From Mycolicibacterium porcinum (GTDB lineage Bacteria; Actinomycetota; Actinomycetes; Mycobacteriales; Mycobacteriaceae), in the NCBI GenBank assembly GCA_002086835.1, contig MVIG01000020.1, forward strand, positions 1-64,000: 64,000 bases of DNA, read 5' to 3'. Position 1 is the stretch's first letter. Each line of letters starts with the position of its first letter. Positions 17,152-25,649 of the stretch are shown in pieces. The notes beneath the pieces were generated by a model that worked only from the letters and a program-made list of their open reading frames with translations, was not told the DNA's origin and did no database searches. The translations under genes and the position numbers were made by a program.

Positions 17152-17751
17152 ATGCGCAGGCACGGCTGGTCGGGCGACATTCCCGCCGATGACGACGAAG
17201 CCGTCGGACGCATCATCGGCGCGGCCCGGCAGGCGATCGACGCGCGCGGCACGGTGAGCGTGTCCGAAGTGGCGCAGGCCCTGGGTGTGACCCGCCAGAC
17301 GGTGTACCGCTACTTCCCGACACTCGAGAGCCTCATGGTCGCCACCGCCGTCTCCTCGGTGGACGGCTTTCTCGATCGATTGGCAGCAGAGCTGGGTTCG
17401 ATCACCGACCCCAGTGAAGCCGTCGTCGAGGGCATCGCCTACACCGCCGAACAGATTCCCCACGACCGGTACCTCAGCCTGGTCCTGCAGCCCGGCAAAG
17501 CCAGCGCCTTCACCGCCGGCGTGACGTCGGACCTGGCCATCGAGTTCGGCAAGTCGATCTTACGGCGGTTCGACATCGACTGGGCTGCAGTCGGATTCGA
17601 CGGCGAGTTGTTCGATCAGCTGGTCGAATTCATGTTGCGGACGCTGCAGTCGTTCATCGTCGATCCGGGCGGGCCATCGCGCCACAACACCGGCCTGCGC
17701 ACCTACCTGCGGGACTGGGTGGCACCGGCGGTGGCCGCGCACGCACGTTAG
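17152..17751 (+). CDS. TetR family regulator
   Basis: 199 residues. HTH DARGTVSVSEVAQALGVTRQTVYRYFPTLESL is intact; the C-terminal domain is a standard TetR helical bundle. It is divergent from the Rieske oxygenase with an inverted repeat between, so it is the likely local repressor. The ATG at 17152 is in frame and upstream frames are antisense to the oxygenase. Its stop overlaps the stop of the convergent PhzF gene by 4 bases. Confidence 0.9.
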   Translation: MRRHGWSGDIPADDDEAVGRIIGAARQAIDARGTVSVSEVAQALGVTRQTVYRYFPTLESLMVATAVSSVDGFLDRLAAELGSITDPSEAVVEGIAYTAEQIPHDRYLSLVLQPGKASAFTAGVTSDLAIEFGKSILRRFDIDWAAVGFDGELFDQLVEFMLRTLQSFIVDPGGPSRHNTGLRTYLRDWVAPAVAAHAR

Positions 17752-18590
17752 AGCGTCGCGACGCCTTCGAGGCAGGTGGTCGTCGCACCGCCGACCCAGA
17801 CCGACCCATCGGGTTCAGCCACCACACTGATCTCGCCGGCCCGGCCGAGCCGTGCTCCCTGAGACACCCGATACTGCGGCGGAGCCGCGCCCGTACTCGT
17901 CAACCATTGCCCCACTGAGGCATTCATGCTGCCGCACACCGGATCCTCGGGAACGCCCACGCCGGGCGCGAATGTGCGCATCTCGTAGTCGTGTGCCGCC
18001 CCGGCCGGATGCGGCCCGACGACGCCCACCATGGCCGTGGGAATCCGGGCCAAGTCGGGTTCCAGTTCGAGCACTCGTTGCGCGCTGTCCAGCAGCAGGA
18101 CGGCCCAGCCAGGACCGTTGTCCGCCCATTGGTGCGCGACGACGTCGGTGCGGCCCAGTCCGAGTGCGTCGACGATCTGGTCCAGATACTCGTCGGCGAG
18201 AGGTCCGGAGCGCAGGGTCGGCGGTGCCTGGAAGTACAGCTCGGCGTCGCGTTGCCGGATCTCCACGAGTCCGGCGCCGCATTCCTGTACGACGCGGCCC
18301 TCCTGACGCGGTCGACCACCGTGCCCAAGCCAGGCGTGCGCGGAACCGAGCGTGGGATGACCCGCGAACGGAAGTTCGCTGCCCGGGGTGAAGATGCGCA
18401 GCCGGTAGTCGGCCTCGGGATGCGTGGGGGGCAGCACGAAGGTCGTCTCCGACAGATTGGTCCAGCGGGCAAGTCGTTGCATAGCAACGTCATCGACGCC
18501 TTCGCCATCGAGCACGACCGCGACGGGGTTGCCGAGGTACGGGGTCCGCGAGAACACGTCGACCTGGGCGAATGCACGATGACGGGGCAT
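17748..18590 (-). CDS. PhzF-family isomerase/epimerase-like protein
   Basis: 280 residues with the diaminopimelate-epimerase fold of PhzF proteins: QVDVFSRTPYLGNPVAVVLDGEG, LSETTFVLPP, FTPGSELPFAGHPTLGSAHAWL and EDPVCGSMNASVGQWL. The catalytic Glu of PhzF corresponds to SETTF. No phenazine genes are nearby, so the substrate is unknown. Start taken as MPRHRAFAQVDVF at 18590; an upstream in-frame start adds only six residues. Confidence 0.9.
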   Translation of the reverse strand: MPRHRAFAQVDVFSRTPYLGNPVAVVLDGEGVDDVAMQRLARWTNLSETTFVLPPTHPEADYRLRIFTPGSELPFAGHPTLGSAHAWLGHGGRPRQEGRVVQECGAGLVEIRQRDAELYFQAPPTLRSGPLADEYLDQIVDALGLGRTDVVAHQWADNGPGWAVLLLDSAQRVLELEPDLARIPTAMVGVVGPHPAGAAHDYEMRTFAPGVGVPEDPVCGSMNASVGQWLTSTGAAPPQYRVSQGARLGRAGEISVVAEPDGSVWVGGATTTCLEGVATL

Positions 18591-18681
18591 GGTCCTCCTA
18601 CCTCTCAAGAGCGCGGCAACGTACGCCAGTATCCGCCGAGTTCACTTTGGACGCTTGTGGCTCAGGCGTACGCTCACCCAC

Positions 18682-19479
18682 GTGGTCGACCTCTCGTATG
18701 TCATCGCCGGATCCGAAGCCACCGGCGGCGCCGGTTTGCAAGCCGATCTGCGCACGTTTCAGGAGTTCGGAACCTACGGCGTGGGCACGGTGACGTGCAT
18801 CGTGTCGTTCGACCCGAAGGCCGACTGGGGCCACCGGTTCGTACCCGTGGATCCCCAAGTCATCGCCGATCAGATCGAGGCGGCGACGTCGGCGTACGAC
18901 CTCGACGTCGTCAAGATCGGCATGCTCGGCACCCCGGCGACAATCGACGTCGTCGCCCAGGCCCTCGCCGGCCAGTCCTGGCGGCACATCGTCGTCGACC
19001 CCGTGCTGATCTGCAAGGGACAGGAGCCCGGCGCCGCACTGGACACCGATACCGCACTGCGCCGCCAGATCCTGCCGCTGGCCACCGTCGTCACTCCGAA
19101 CCTGTTCGAGGCCCGCACCCTCGCCGGGATGGAGGCCCTCTCATCGATCGACGACCTGGTCGAAGCGGCCCGACGCATCGCCGACCTCGGACCCGGCTAC
19201 GTCCTCGTGAAGGGCGGGGTGGAGTTTCCCGGTGACGACGCGGTCGATGTGCTGTTCGACGGCAAGGACGCCGAGATCCTGCGTGCACCGAAGGTCGGGA
19301 ATGCGCGCGTCGCCGGGGCGGGCTGCACTCTGGCAGCGGCGATCACTGCCGCCCTGGCCAAGGGATCCAGCGTCCCGGAAGCGGTGCGCCTGGCCAAGGA
19401 CTTCACCACCGCAGGCATCGTCGACCGGATCAGTGGCAATGCGCCGTTCGACACCGTGTGGCAGGGCGCGACGCGCTGA
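18682..19479 (+). CDS. ThiD/PdxK-type kinase (HMP or pyridoxal kinase-like)
   Basis: 265 residues of the ribokinase/ThiD fold: AGSEATGGAGLQADLRTFQEFGTYG at the N-terminus, DVVKIGMLG, VVDPVLICKG, TPNLFEA, and the anion-hole region VAGAGCTLAAAITAALAKG. It phosphorylates hydroxymethylpyrimidine or a B6 vitamer; the first residues (AGSEATGGAG versus AGSDSGGGAG) favour the pyridoxal kinase-like branch but do not settle it. GTG at 18682 chosen because homology begins immediately after it; the upstream in-frame extension lacks similarity. Confidence 0.85.
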   Translation: MVDLSYVIAGSEATGGAGLQADLRTFQEFGTYGVGTVTCIVSFDPKADWGHRFVPVDPQVIADQIEAATSAYDLDVVKIGMLGTPATIDVVAQALAGQSWRHIVVDPVLICKGQEPGAALDTDTALRRQILPLATVVTPNLFEARTLAGMEALSSIDDLVEAARRIADLGPGYVLVKGGVEFPGDDAVDVLFDGKDAEILRAPKVGNARVAGAGCTLAAAITAALAKGSSVPEAVRLAKDFTTAGIVDRISGNAPFDTVWQGATR

Positions 19480-19491
19480 GGCGGGCCGGCC

Positions 19492-21537
19492 TCACCAGCC
19501 CGCGTCATCCAGTGAATCCAGCGCGGGCGCAATGCCCTCCAGCCCCACCGTCGATGTGTCGTGGTCACGGAGCCCGCCGAACGACAACCCGGTGAGGCGT
19601 TCGATGTCGGATACGGATTTCTGGAACATCACCACTTTGTCTGTGTCGGTGAAGGATTCGGTATCGGACACGAAAGCCGCGTCCAGCGCTGCGTTTTGAT
19701 CGGCCAAGAATGCGGTGGCACGCAGATTGCCGTCCCCAGGGCTGACCCGTACGACGATCTTCCAGAACTGCCGTGGCACGTTGACACCTCGATACAGCGG
19801 ATCGTTGTCACCGAACACCGGCCCGGTGATGACGGTGATCTGGCGTTTCTCGGCACCGGCGTTGTCGAGGGCATAGTTCTCGATGCCGGCCCACAGGTGT
19901 TGGTTGAACGCCGAGATCTGCGGGCAGCAGTTGGCGAAGTGGAAGGTGTCGTCGGCGGCTTGTTTCGCGGCGACCGGACTGCCCCACGCCGGATCGAGGC
20001 GGCGCACCATGTGTCCGCGGTCGAACAGTCGTGGCTTCTGCCGCTCGAACACATCCTGGTCGAGCTGCTGTTCAGGCCGCAGACGTGGGTCGGTGTACCA
20101 GGTCTCGACCGCCTCGACCTCGCCCGTCTCGCGGTTGATCTTGCGTAGTCGGCGGCCGTCGATGTTGACGATGGTGAACAGCGGCATGCGCCGATCGGCG
20201 CGGATGACCAGGCTGAAGTGGTGGTAGCGCAGCACCACGTTGGCCGACGACCGTTTGAGCCCCTTCGGCACCGCGCACTGCGCCAGCAACTTCGACGGGA
20301 TCGACGGAACCGCAACGGCTTTGGTCAGGAAATCCGGGTCGTAGCCGGACCGGTTGCTGTAGTCGGGGTTGGGCGCGTCGTTGCGCTCGAGGACCGCGGG
20401 CAGGGCGGCGCTCGCGTCGTCATCGGTGACGGTGATGGCTGGTGGCACCGAGTTGAGATCGGCCACGGTGCCGGTGATGGTCAGCCGGGGCAATGACAAG
20501 TCGGCGGTCACCACCGCCGGAGACGTCCTGACGACCGGCGCCCCGTTCTGCGCACTGACAACCACGGCCGTTCCTTCCAGCGGAGTGGTGGCGGCCGGCG
20601 GATTGAGCGCCTCGGCCAGTAGATCCCTCAGCCCAGCGGGCAATTGGTCGTGACGGGCGCGGAGAGCATCGACGATCGCGCTGATCCTGATGCCCTCGTT
20701 GCAGTCCTCGGGCACGGGCTGGCCATCTTCGAGTTCGGTGTCGTTGTGGCCGCCACCGGCATGGTGCAGGGCGACCAGATTGAATTGGTCGTTGAACACC
20801 GGACTGCCGCTGGAGCCGTGCAGGGTATCGGCGGCGTAGTAGAGCGTGACCCCCTTCTTGCCGCGGCCGATCACCCGGTTCTCGCGCAAGGCGATCTGTT
20901 TGTAGTCGGCGTCAGGATGTTCGATGATCGTCACGTGGTCCCCTTCGGCGTGCTTGTCCTGTGCCGATGACAGTGCGCTCCAACCGAAGTCGGGTAATTT
21001 TGCGTCGCCCGCCGTGCGCGGACCGACGGCGATCAGCGACACGTCGAGTTCGTTCTCGTCGCTGGTCCAGAAGAAGGTTGCCGGGTCGAGCCGAAACTCG
21101 GTGACCGCTGCCGGAACGTCGTCGAGGTCGAGTTGATAGTTGAACTGGATCGAGGTCGACGCGGCACTCTGCGCATCTGCGATGACGTGATTGTTGGTCA
21201 TGAACAACCGCGGCGACACCATCACCCCCGTGCCGAGCGGCCGCCGCTTTCCATCGATGACGCGCGCCACCGCCTGCGCGGACAGCCTCGCCATCTCGAC
21301 GTAATAGATCGGCACGAAATCGGTCGTCGGGCCGATGATCTTCTCCAGCTCTCCCCGCATCTGCGGCTTGACCAGAGCGGCCACCTTGTCCTTACCGGAC
21401 TGAGGGAGAGCCTTGAGCAGGTCCAGATCGCCATCGACGACCTTGCTGATCTGCGTCGAGGTCAGATCACCGGCGGTGATCGCAGCCACGCGGCGAACCA
21501 ATCGGCAATGGTCCGGATCCATGAAGACGTTCGACAT
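19492..21537 (-). CDS. Trypsin-like serine protease fused to NUC1 DNA/RNA non-specific endonuclease
   Basis: 681 residues, no signal peptide. Residues 1-85 are a helical, charged domain without obvious homology, possibly an effector-associated adaptor. Then a V8/trypsin-like protease with triad H117 (MTNNHVIAD), D165 (ENELDVSLI) and S243 (HGSSGSPVF). After a linker of about 150 residues comes a DNA/RNA non-specific endonuclease with the FDRGHMVRR motif (His about 509) and a metal-binding NxxxE-like region (FNQHLWAGIENYALD). The ATG at 21537 has GAGG 9 bases upstream. Such multi-effector fusions are known from bacterial conflict systems, where proteolysis or assembly releases the nuclease. Convergent with the kinase gene. 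Confidence 0.85.
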   Translation of the reverse strand: MSNVFMDPDHCRLVRRVAAITAGDLTSTQISKVVDGDLDLLKALPQSGKDKVAALVKPQMRGELEKIIGPTTDFVPIYYVEMARLSAQAVARVIDGKRRPLGTGVMVSPRLFMTNNHVIADAQSAASTSIQFNYQLDLDDVPAAVTEFRLDPATFFWTSDENELDVSLIAVGPRTAGDAKLPDFGWSALSSAQDKHAEGDHVTIIEHPDADYKQIALRENRVIGRGKKGVTLYYAADTLHGSSGSPVFNDQFNLVALHHAGGGHNDTELEDGQPVPEDCNEGIRISAIVDALRARHDQLPAGLRDLLAEALNPPAATTPLEGTAVVVSAQNGAPVVRTSPAVVTADLSLPRLTITGTVADLNSVPPAITVTDDDASAALPAVLERNDAPNPDYSNRSGYDPDFLTKAVAVPSIPSKLLAQCAVPKGLKRSSANVVLRYHHFSLVIRADRRMPLFTIVNIDGRRLRKINRETGEVEAVETWYTDPRLRPEQQLDQDVFERQKPRLFDRGHMVRRLDPAWGSPVAAKQAADDTFHFANCCPQISAFNQHLWAGIENYALDNAGAEKRQITVITGPVFGDNDPLYRGVNVPRQFWKIVVRVSPGDGNLRATAFLADQNAALDAAFVSDTESFTDTDKVVMFQKSVSDIERLTGLSFGGLRDHDTSTVGLEGIAPALDSLDDAGW

Positions 21538-21662
21538 GACGGCCACCTCGCGTGCGTCGGGATATCACCGCACCCAGTCTTTTCCCCGAGCCTGGCCGGC
21601 ACACGCGTAGGCAGCTACTCGTTTCCGCTGGGTAGGGCGGATGACGCCATCCCCACACGAAC

Positions 21663-21689
21663 TGCACTTCTAGTGCGTTATATTGCACT
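21663..21689 (+). promoter_or_regulatory. Leaderless promoter with overlapping operator
   Basis: TATATT (21679-21684) is a -10 box six bases before the XRE-cupin ATG, so the mRNA is leaderless. AGTGC (21672-21676) and GCACT (21685-21689) form an inverted repeat across this -10 box and a third TGCACT lies at 21663-21668, consistent with autorepression. Confidence 0.65.
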
Positions 21690-21690
21690 C

Positions 21691-22290
21691 ATGGACGAGG
21701 CCGCCGCCAAACTGGCCGCCGCGATCGGTGCCCGCGTGAAGCAGGAGCGCGCGGCCCGGGGCTGGACGCTGGATCAGCTCGCGGCGGCGGCATCGGTCAG
21801 CCGGCGAATGGTGATCAGCGTGGAACACGGCGAGGTGAACCCCAGTGTCGGGACCCTGCTACGGCTCAGTGATGCGCTGGGCGTCGGGCTGCCCGCGCTG
21901 GTCGAACCGCCGGAGGCTCGCCCGGTCAAAATCACCCGCGCGGGAGACGGCGCACAGCTGTGGACCGGCGCGGCCGGCGGCCGCGGTGTCCTGGTGGCCG
22001 GCACCACCCCGCCTGATGTGGTCGAACTGTGGGACTGGTCGCTCGGTCCCGGTGATCGCCACGCCAGTGAGGCTCACACCGCCGGCACCGAGGAGCTGAT
22101 CCACGTGCTTGAGGGGACGATCACCGTTGAGGTCGACGGCCAGACGATGACTCTGGAGGCCGGGGATGCGGTGTCCTTCCCCGGCGACGTCGACCACGCA
22201 TACGCCAATCCACACGACATTTGCGCCCGGTTCGCGCTGACGGTGTTCGAGCCCGGCGTCGGTACCGCCCAACGACGGCAAGGAGAGTGA
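21691..22290 (+). CDS. XRE-cupin transcriptional regulator
   Basis: 199 residues. N-terminal XRE HTH (ARVKQERAARGWTLDQLAAAASVSRRMVISVEHGEVNPSVGTLLRLSDALGV, about 11-61). C-terminal cupin domain (about 105-190) with GTEELIHVLEGTITVEVDG and LEAGDAVSFPGDVDHAYAN. Such regulators sense small ligands and usually control the adjacent gene; here that is the PaiB-like gene two bases downstream. Leaderless ATG at 21691. Confidence 0.9.
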   Translation: MDEAAAKLAAAIGARVKQERAARGWTLDQLAAAASVSRRMVISVEHGEVNPSVGTLLRLSDALGVGLPALVEPPEARPVKITRAGDGAQLWTGAAGGRGVLVAGTTPPDVVELWDWSLGPGDRHASEAHTAGTEELIHVLEGTITVEVDGQTMTLEAGDAVSFPGDVDHAYANPHDICARFALTVFEPGVGTAQRRQGE

Positions 22291-22291
22291 G

Positions 22292-22963
22292 ATGTTGATC
22301 CACCCGTGGGACGCCGCCCTCGACGAGGCCGAATGGCAGAACTGGCTGGCCGGCACCGATCGATTCGGGATCCTCGCGGTCAACAACGTCGATCCGGCTG
22401 CCGCGCCGCTGATGGTGCCGACCCACTTCACCCACGCGGGCGGCGAGCTGCTGCTGCATCTGGCCCGGCCCAATCCGATCTGGCCACACCTGGAGGCGGC
22501 AGCCGAAGTACGCCTGACGGTGATCGGTGACTACGCCTACATCCCCACCTACTGGCGCGCCAAAGCCGGCGGCCCCGACGAGGACGGGGTGCCGACAAGC
22601 TACTACTCATCGGTTCAGTTTGTCTGCCGCCCAACGATTCTGGATGATCCGGAGGAGAAGGCCCGCCTCCTGGCGGCTCAACTCGCCGACTTCCAGCCCG
22701 AAGGGCGCCACGCCGCCGTCTCCGCCGGTGAAGACCCGTACGGACGCATGCTGTCCGGCATCCGCGGCATACGCCTCGAGGTGCTGCGGGTGGAGGCCAA
22801 GTTCAAGTACGACGACGCGAATCCCATCGAGCACCGCGAACGCGTCATCGACAATCTCGAACAGCGCGGGCACCGCCTGGACTCCGCGGCCGCCGCCCAG
22901 CAGCGCCGCCGCCTGGCCGCGATCGGCGACTGGAAGCTCAGGCGGAAGGAAAGCGGAAGATAA
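22292..22963 (+). CDS. PaiB-like FMN-binding split-barrel protein
   Basis: 223 residues beginning MLIHPWDAALDEAEW, with TDRFGILAVNN, VPTHFTHAGGELLLHLARPNP, VIGDYAYIPTYWR and PTSYYSSVQFVCR, all features of the FMN-binding negative regulator/PaiB family (flavin split barrel). Family roles include polyamine-linked regulation and flavoenzyme function. Its start is two bases from the XRE-cupin stop, so the two are cotranscribed and probably share one ligand response. Confidence 0.85.
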   Translation: MLIHPWDAALDEAEWQNWLAGTDRFGILAVNNVDPAAAPLMVPTHFTHAGGELLLHLARPNPIWPHLEAAAEVRLTVIGDYAYIPTYWRAKAGGPDEDGVPTSYYSSVQFVCRPTILDDPEEKARLLAAQLADFQPEGRHAAVSAGEDPYGRMLSGIRGIRLEVLRVEAKFKYDDANPIEHRERVIDNLEQRGHRLDSAAAAQQRRRLAAIGDWKLRRKESGR

Positions 22964-23090
22964 GGGCGTCAAGGAGACGCCGCACCTCGACAACCCGCGA
23001 GCGCACCGCACTCTGGTGGTGATGCGCTCCCGGGCGCCCGGCTCTGACACGATCGTCGATCCGTGCCAGCTGCGACTCGAGGTCCGCCAT
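22938..23090 (-). CDS. 50-residue coiled-coil-like frame, possibly a gene remnant
   Basis: ATG at 23090, stop at 22938; begins MADLESQLARIDDRVRAG and ends RSRVVEVRRLLDAL. The codons immediately upstream continue a coil-like pattern (EDSIALLEAE) back to a stop codon, which suggests the 3' part of a decayed gene rather than a complete one. It overlaps the end of the PaiB-like gene by 26 bases in antiparallel. No ribosome binding site or homologue recognised. Confidence 0.25.
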   Translation of the reverse strand: MADLESQLARIDDRVRAGRPGAHHHQSAVRSRVVEVRRLLDALIFRFPSA

Positions 23091-23166
23091 TTCGGCCTCA
23101 AGAAGGGCGATGGAATCCTCGCGCGTCTGCGAACGTTAGCCCCCGGCGGGATCGACCCGGCGCCGG

Positions 23167-23568
23167 TCACGTGTGCGATGCCACCGCGATCGCCTCGATC
23201 TCGACGAGTTGATCAGGGTATCCGAGCATCGCGACGCCCAGTAACGTGCTCGGCGGCCGATGATCCGCGAATTCGGACACCACCTCATGCCACGCCACGG
23301 TGAGGTCCTCCCGCCGGCTGCCGACCACATAGATCGTTGTCTTCACGACATCGCGCAGCTCGACACCGCAGTCCTGCAACGTAATCCGGAGATTGCGCAT
23401 GGCTTGACGAGTTTGGGCAACGATATCCCCGGGACTGACGACGCTTCCGTCCTCATCGAGCGGACAGGCGCCCGCGGTGAAGATCAGGTCCGGTTGACGG
23501 GTGATCGCGGCGTAGGCATAGGGCACACCTGCGAATAGCCGGCCACCGCGCACCAACTCGATGGCCAT
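23167..23568 (-). CDS. RidA/YjgF-family protein
   Basis: 133 residues with the RidA fold signatures (YAAITRQPDLIFTAGACPLDEDGSVVSPGDIVAQTRQAMRNLRITLQDCGVELRDVVKTTIYV). Classical RidA proteins deaminate reactive enamine/imine intermediates; the catalytic Arg region near the C-terminus is replaced here by PSTLLGVAMLGYPDQLVEIEAIA, so it may belong to a Rid subfamily of unknown substrate. It starts 5 bases after the VOC protein gene and is probably cotranscribed. Confidence 0.85.
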   Translation of the reverse strand: MAIELVRGGRLFAGVPYAYAAITRQPDLIFTAGACPLDEDGSVVSPGDIVAQTRQAMRNLRITLQDCGVELRDVVKTTIYVVGSRREDLTVAWHEVVSEFADHRPPSTLLGVAMLGYPDQLVEIEAIAVASHT

Positions 23569-23573
23569 GACGC

Positions 23574-24056
23574 CTACGTTCCTCCGACGGTGTCTGTGCC
23601 GCGGTGCATTTCGTAGCTGCTGCGGGCGCCGCCGGGAAACTCGACGAACTCCACCGCGGTCCCGTCAGGGTCGTTGACGAAGAACATCCGGACCCGGTCG
23701 ATGGGGAACGGCTCCTGGACCGGCTGGAAGCCGGCCTCGATCACTGCACGGTACGTCGCGTCGAGATCGGTCACCGACAACGCGATGTTCTGGTTTCCCA
23801 CGATGCCCCGCTTCCCCGGTCCTGGCGGGGTGGACGAACCGAGGCTGAGCAGTTCGAGCATCACCCCGCCCACCACTCCCCCGACAACCCGGCCCTCCTG
23901 CTGACGGGACGAGTGAAGGACAGCATCGAAGGGCTCACCGGAAATCAACTGGTCGAACACCACATCCATGCCCAGGAGGCCACGGTAGAAATCCAGCGCC
24001 CGGTCCATGTCGGTCACGCCGACCACCAGGTGACAGAAACGTAGATCAGTCAGCAT
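23574..24056 (-). CDS. VOC (glyoxalase/dioxygenase) superfamily protein
   Basis: 160 residues with paired beta-alpha-beta-beta-beta modules: FCHLVVGVTDMDRALDFYRGLLGMDVVF at the start and NIALSVTDLDATYRAVIEAGF with FFVNDPDGTAVEFVEF at the end. Metal ligands are plausible at H9, E71-region and E140-region. The activity (lyase, epimerase or dioxygenase) cannot be assigned. First gene of a two-gene operon with RidA-like; divergent from the SDR at 24137. Confidence 0.85.
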   Translation of the reverse strand: MLTDLRFCHLVVGVTDMDRALDFYRGLLGMDVVFDQLISGEPFDAVLHSSRQQEGRVVGGVVGGVMLELLSLGSSTPPGPGKRGIVGNQNIALSVTDLDATYRAVIEAGFQPVQEPFPIDRVRMFFVNDPDGTAVEFVEFPGGARSSYEMHRGTDTVGGT

Positions 24057-24136
24057 GACGTTCCTCGACTTCCTCGTCAGCGCTTGAGCGTATCGGCTAG
24101 CGTGCCAAATCTGGTCGACTCCAGAAAGGCAATCGC

Positions 24137-24916
24137 ATGTCCTCTTACAGCCATCCGCACTCGCTGGACGGCCACGCCGTGATCGTCACCGGTGCCGCGC
24201 GCGGTGTCGGCAAAGGCATCGCCACGGCATTGCTGTCCCGCGGGGCGCAGGTACTGGTGACCGACATCCTCGATGACGTATTGGCAAACACCACAGCCGA
24301 ATTCACCGACGCCGGATTCGACGTCGCATCCGTGGTGGCGGACCTGCGTGACGCCGACAGCGCGCAGCGCATCGTCGACGCCGCGCTCGAGGCATTCGGA
24401 ACGGTGAACGGACTGGTCAACAACGCCGTGGCCAGCGCTGGGCCCATCCCGTTCGTCGACATCCCCACCGAGGAGTACGAGCGGGTCCACGACACCGGAC
24501 CGCGCGCCACCTTCCGGCTCATGCAGGTGATTCACCCCGTCATGGCAAAAGCCGGCGGCGGATCCATCGTCAACCTCGGCTCGGCCGCCGGCACGGTGGG
24601 CACGCACTCATTCGGCGCGTACGCCGGCGCCAAGGAAGCGATTCGCGGCATGTCCAAGGTGGCCGCCCTGGAATGGGGCGTCGACGGGATCCGCGTCAAC
24701 GTGGTCTGCCCGCTCGCCGAAACCGACGGGCTGAAAGTGTTGCGCGACATGGCCCCCAAACAGTACGACGCGGTGGTCAGAAGCACCTCGCTCAAGCGAA
24801 TCGGCGATCCCACCAACGACATCGGTGCCGTCGTGGCCTTCCTGATCGGAGACGATTCGACCTATCTCACCGGGCAGACGCTCCTTGTCGACGGCGGGGC
24901 CGGTTCGTTCCGCTAG
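24137..24916 (+). CDS. SDR family NAD(P)-dependent oxidoreductase
   Basis: 259-residue classical SDR: TGAARGVGKG cofactor motif, NNAVAS, catalytic Ser in NLGSAAG and YAGAK (YxxxK), and a C-terminal LTGQTLLVDGGAG typical of 3-oxoacyl-ACP reductase-like enzymes. Substrate not predictable. Divergent from the VOC/RidA pair. Confidence 0.92.
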   Translation: MSSYSHPHSLDGHAVIVTGAARGVGKGIATALLSRGAQVLVTDILDDVLANTTAEFTDAGFDVASVVADLRDADSAQRIVDAALEAFGTVNGLVNNAVASAGPIPFVDIPTEEYERVHDTGPRATFRLMQVIHPVMAKAGGGSIVNLGSAAGTVGTHSFGAYAGAKEAIRGMSKVAALEWGVDGIRVNVVCPLAETDGLKVLRDMAPKQYDAVVRSTSLKRIGDPTNDIGAVVAFLIGDDSTYLTGQTLLVDGGAGSFR

Positions 24917-25001
24917 TCGCCAATCCCCGCCAAATCGCTGGTCACCCTTGTAGCTTCGAATCGGAGGCAAAGCAAACACGAGCGAACAAGGAGGAAGACC
25001 A

Positions 25002-25637
25002 ATGACGAATCGTTCAGGAAGTGCGTTCTCCCGACGCACGTTCATCCGCGGCGCTGCCGTCACCGTGCCGGTCATCGGAGCCGCGATGGTGGCGCCGGTT
25101 GCGCTGGCGGCACCGCAAGAGTGCGGTGACCCAGCCGGCAAGGTCGGCAATTGTGCGGCTCAACTGCCGCAGGAGTTCACCTCGACGAGTTTCAGCACGA
25201 CAGCGATCGCCGGCGGCACGAACTACTCAATCCTGTTCAGCACGAACATCAGACGCGGCCCGCTCATCCCGTCGGGCACCACGGGTTATCGCATCAGGAG
25301 TGTCAGCGTGTCCGGCACGAAGCTCGACGGCGCCCCGTTCTATCTGACACCGGGGATCGGCGAGGTCGGACCACGACTGCTCAACGCCCTGTCCGCGTCG
25401 TCGCTGGGATTCGCCCTCGATGTGCCGTGGGACGCCAACCAGTTGGTGCGGTCGTTCCTCTACACCTACGACGTCGAGTTCCTCACCGGCCTGACGGTCA
25501 ACCAGACCTGCCGCTACACGACGACGATGACGCTGCGCGACAACGGCATGACCCTCGGTGGCGTCGGATCGGTCGACTTCTCCACACCGATGCTCGCCGA
25601 ATGCGAGACGGCGCCACCTCCTGCGCCGCCGCAGTAG
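25002..25637 (+). CDS. Tat-secreted protein of unknown function
   Basis: 211 residues. The N-terminus has the twin-arginine motif SRRTFIRG followed by a hydrophobic segment and an AxA-type cleavage site (ALAAPQE) near residue 37, so it is exported folded by Tat. The mature domain has three or four cysteines (ECGDP, GNCAA, QTCRY, AECET), probably forming disulfides, and a proline-rich tail (PPPAPPQ). No enzymatic motif recognised. GGAGGAAG upstream of the ATG. Convergent with the cellulase gene. Confidence 0.85.
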   Translation: MTNRSGSAFSRRTFIRGAAVTVPVIGAAMVAPVALAAPQECGDPAGKVGNCAAQLPQEFTSTSFSTTAIAGGTNYSILFSTNIRRGPLIPSGTTGYRIRSVSVSGTKLDGAPFYLTPGIGEVGPRLLNALSASSLGFALDVPWDANQLVRSFLYTYDVEFLTGLTVNQTCRYTTTMTLRDNGMTLGGVGSVDFSTPMLAECETAPPPAPPQ

Positions 25638-25649
25638 CCGCCGCTTCGC

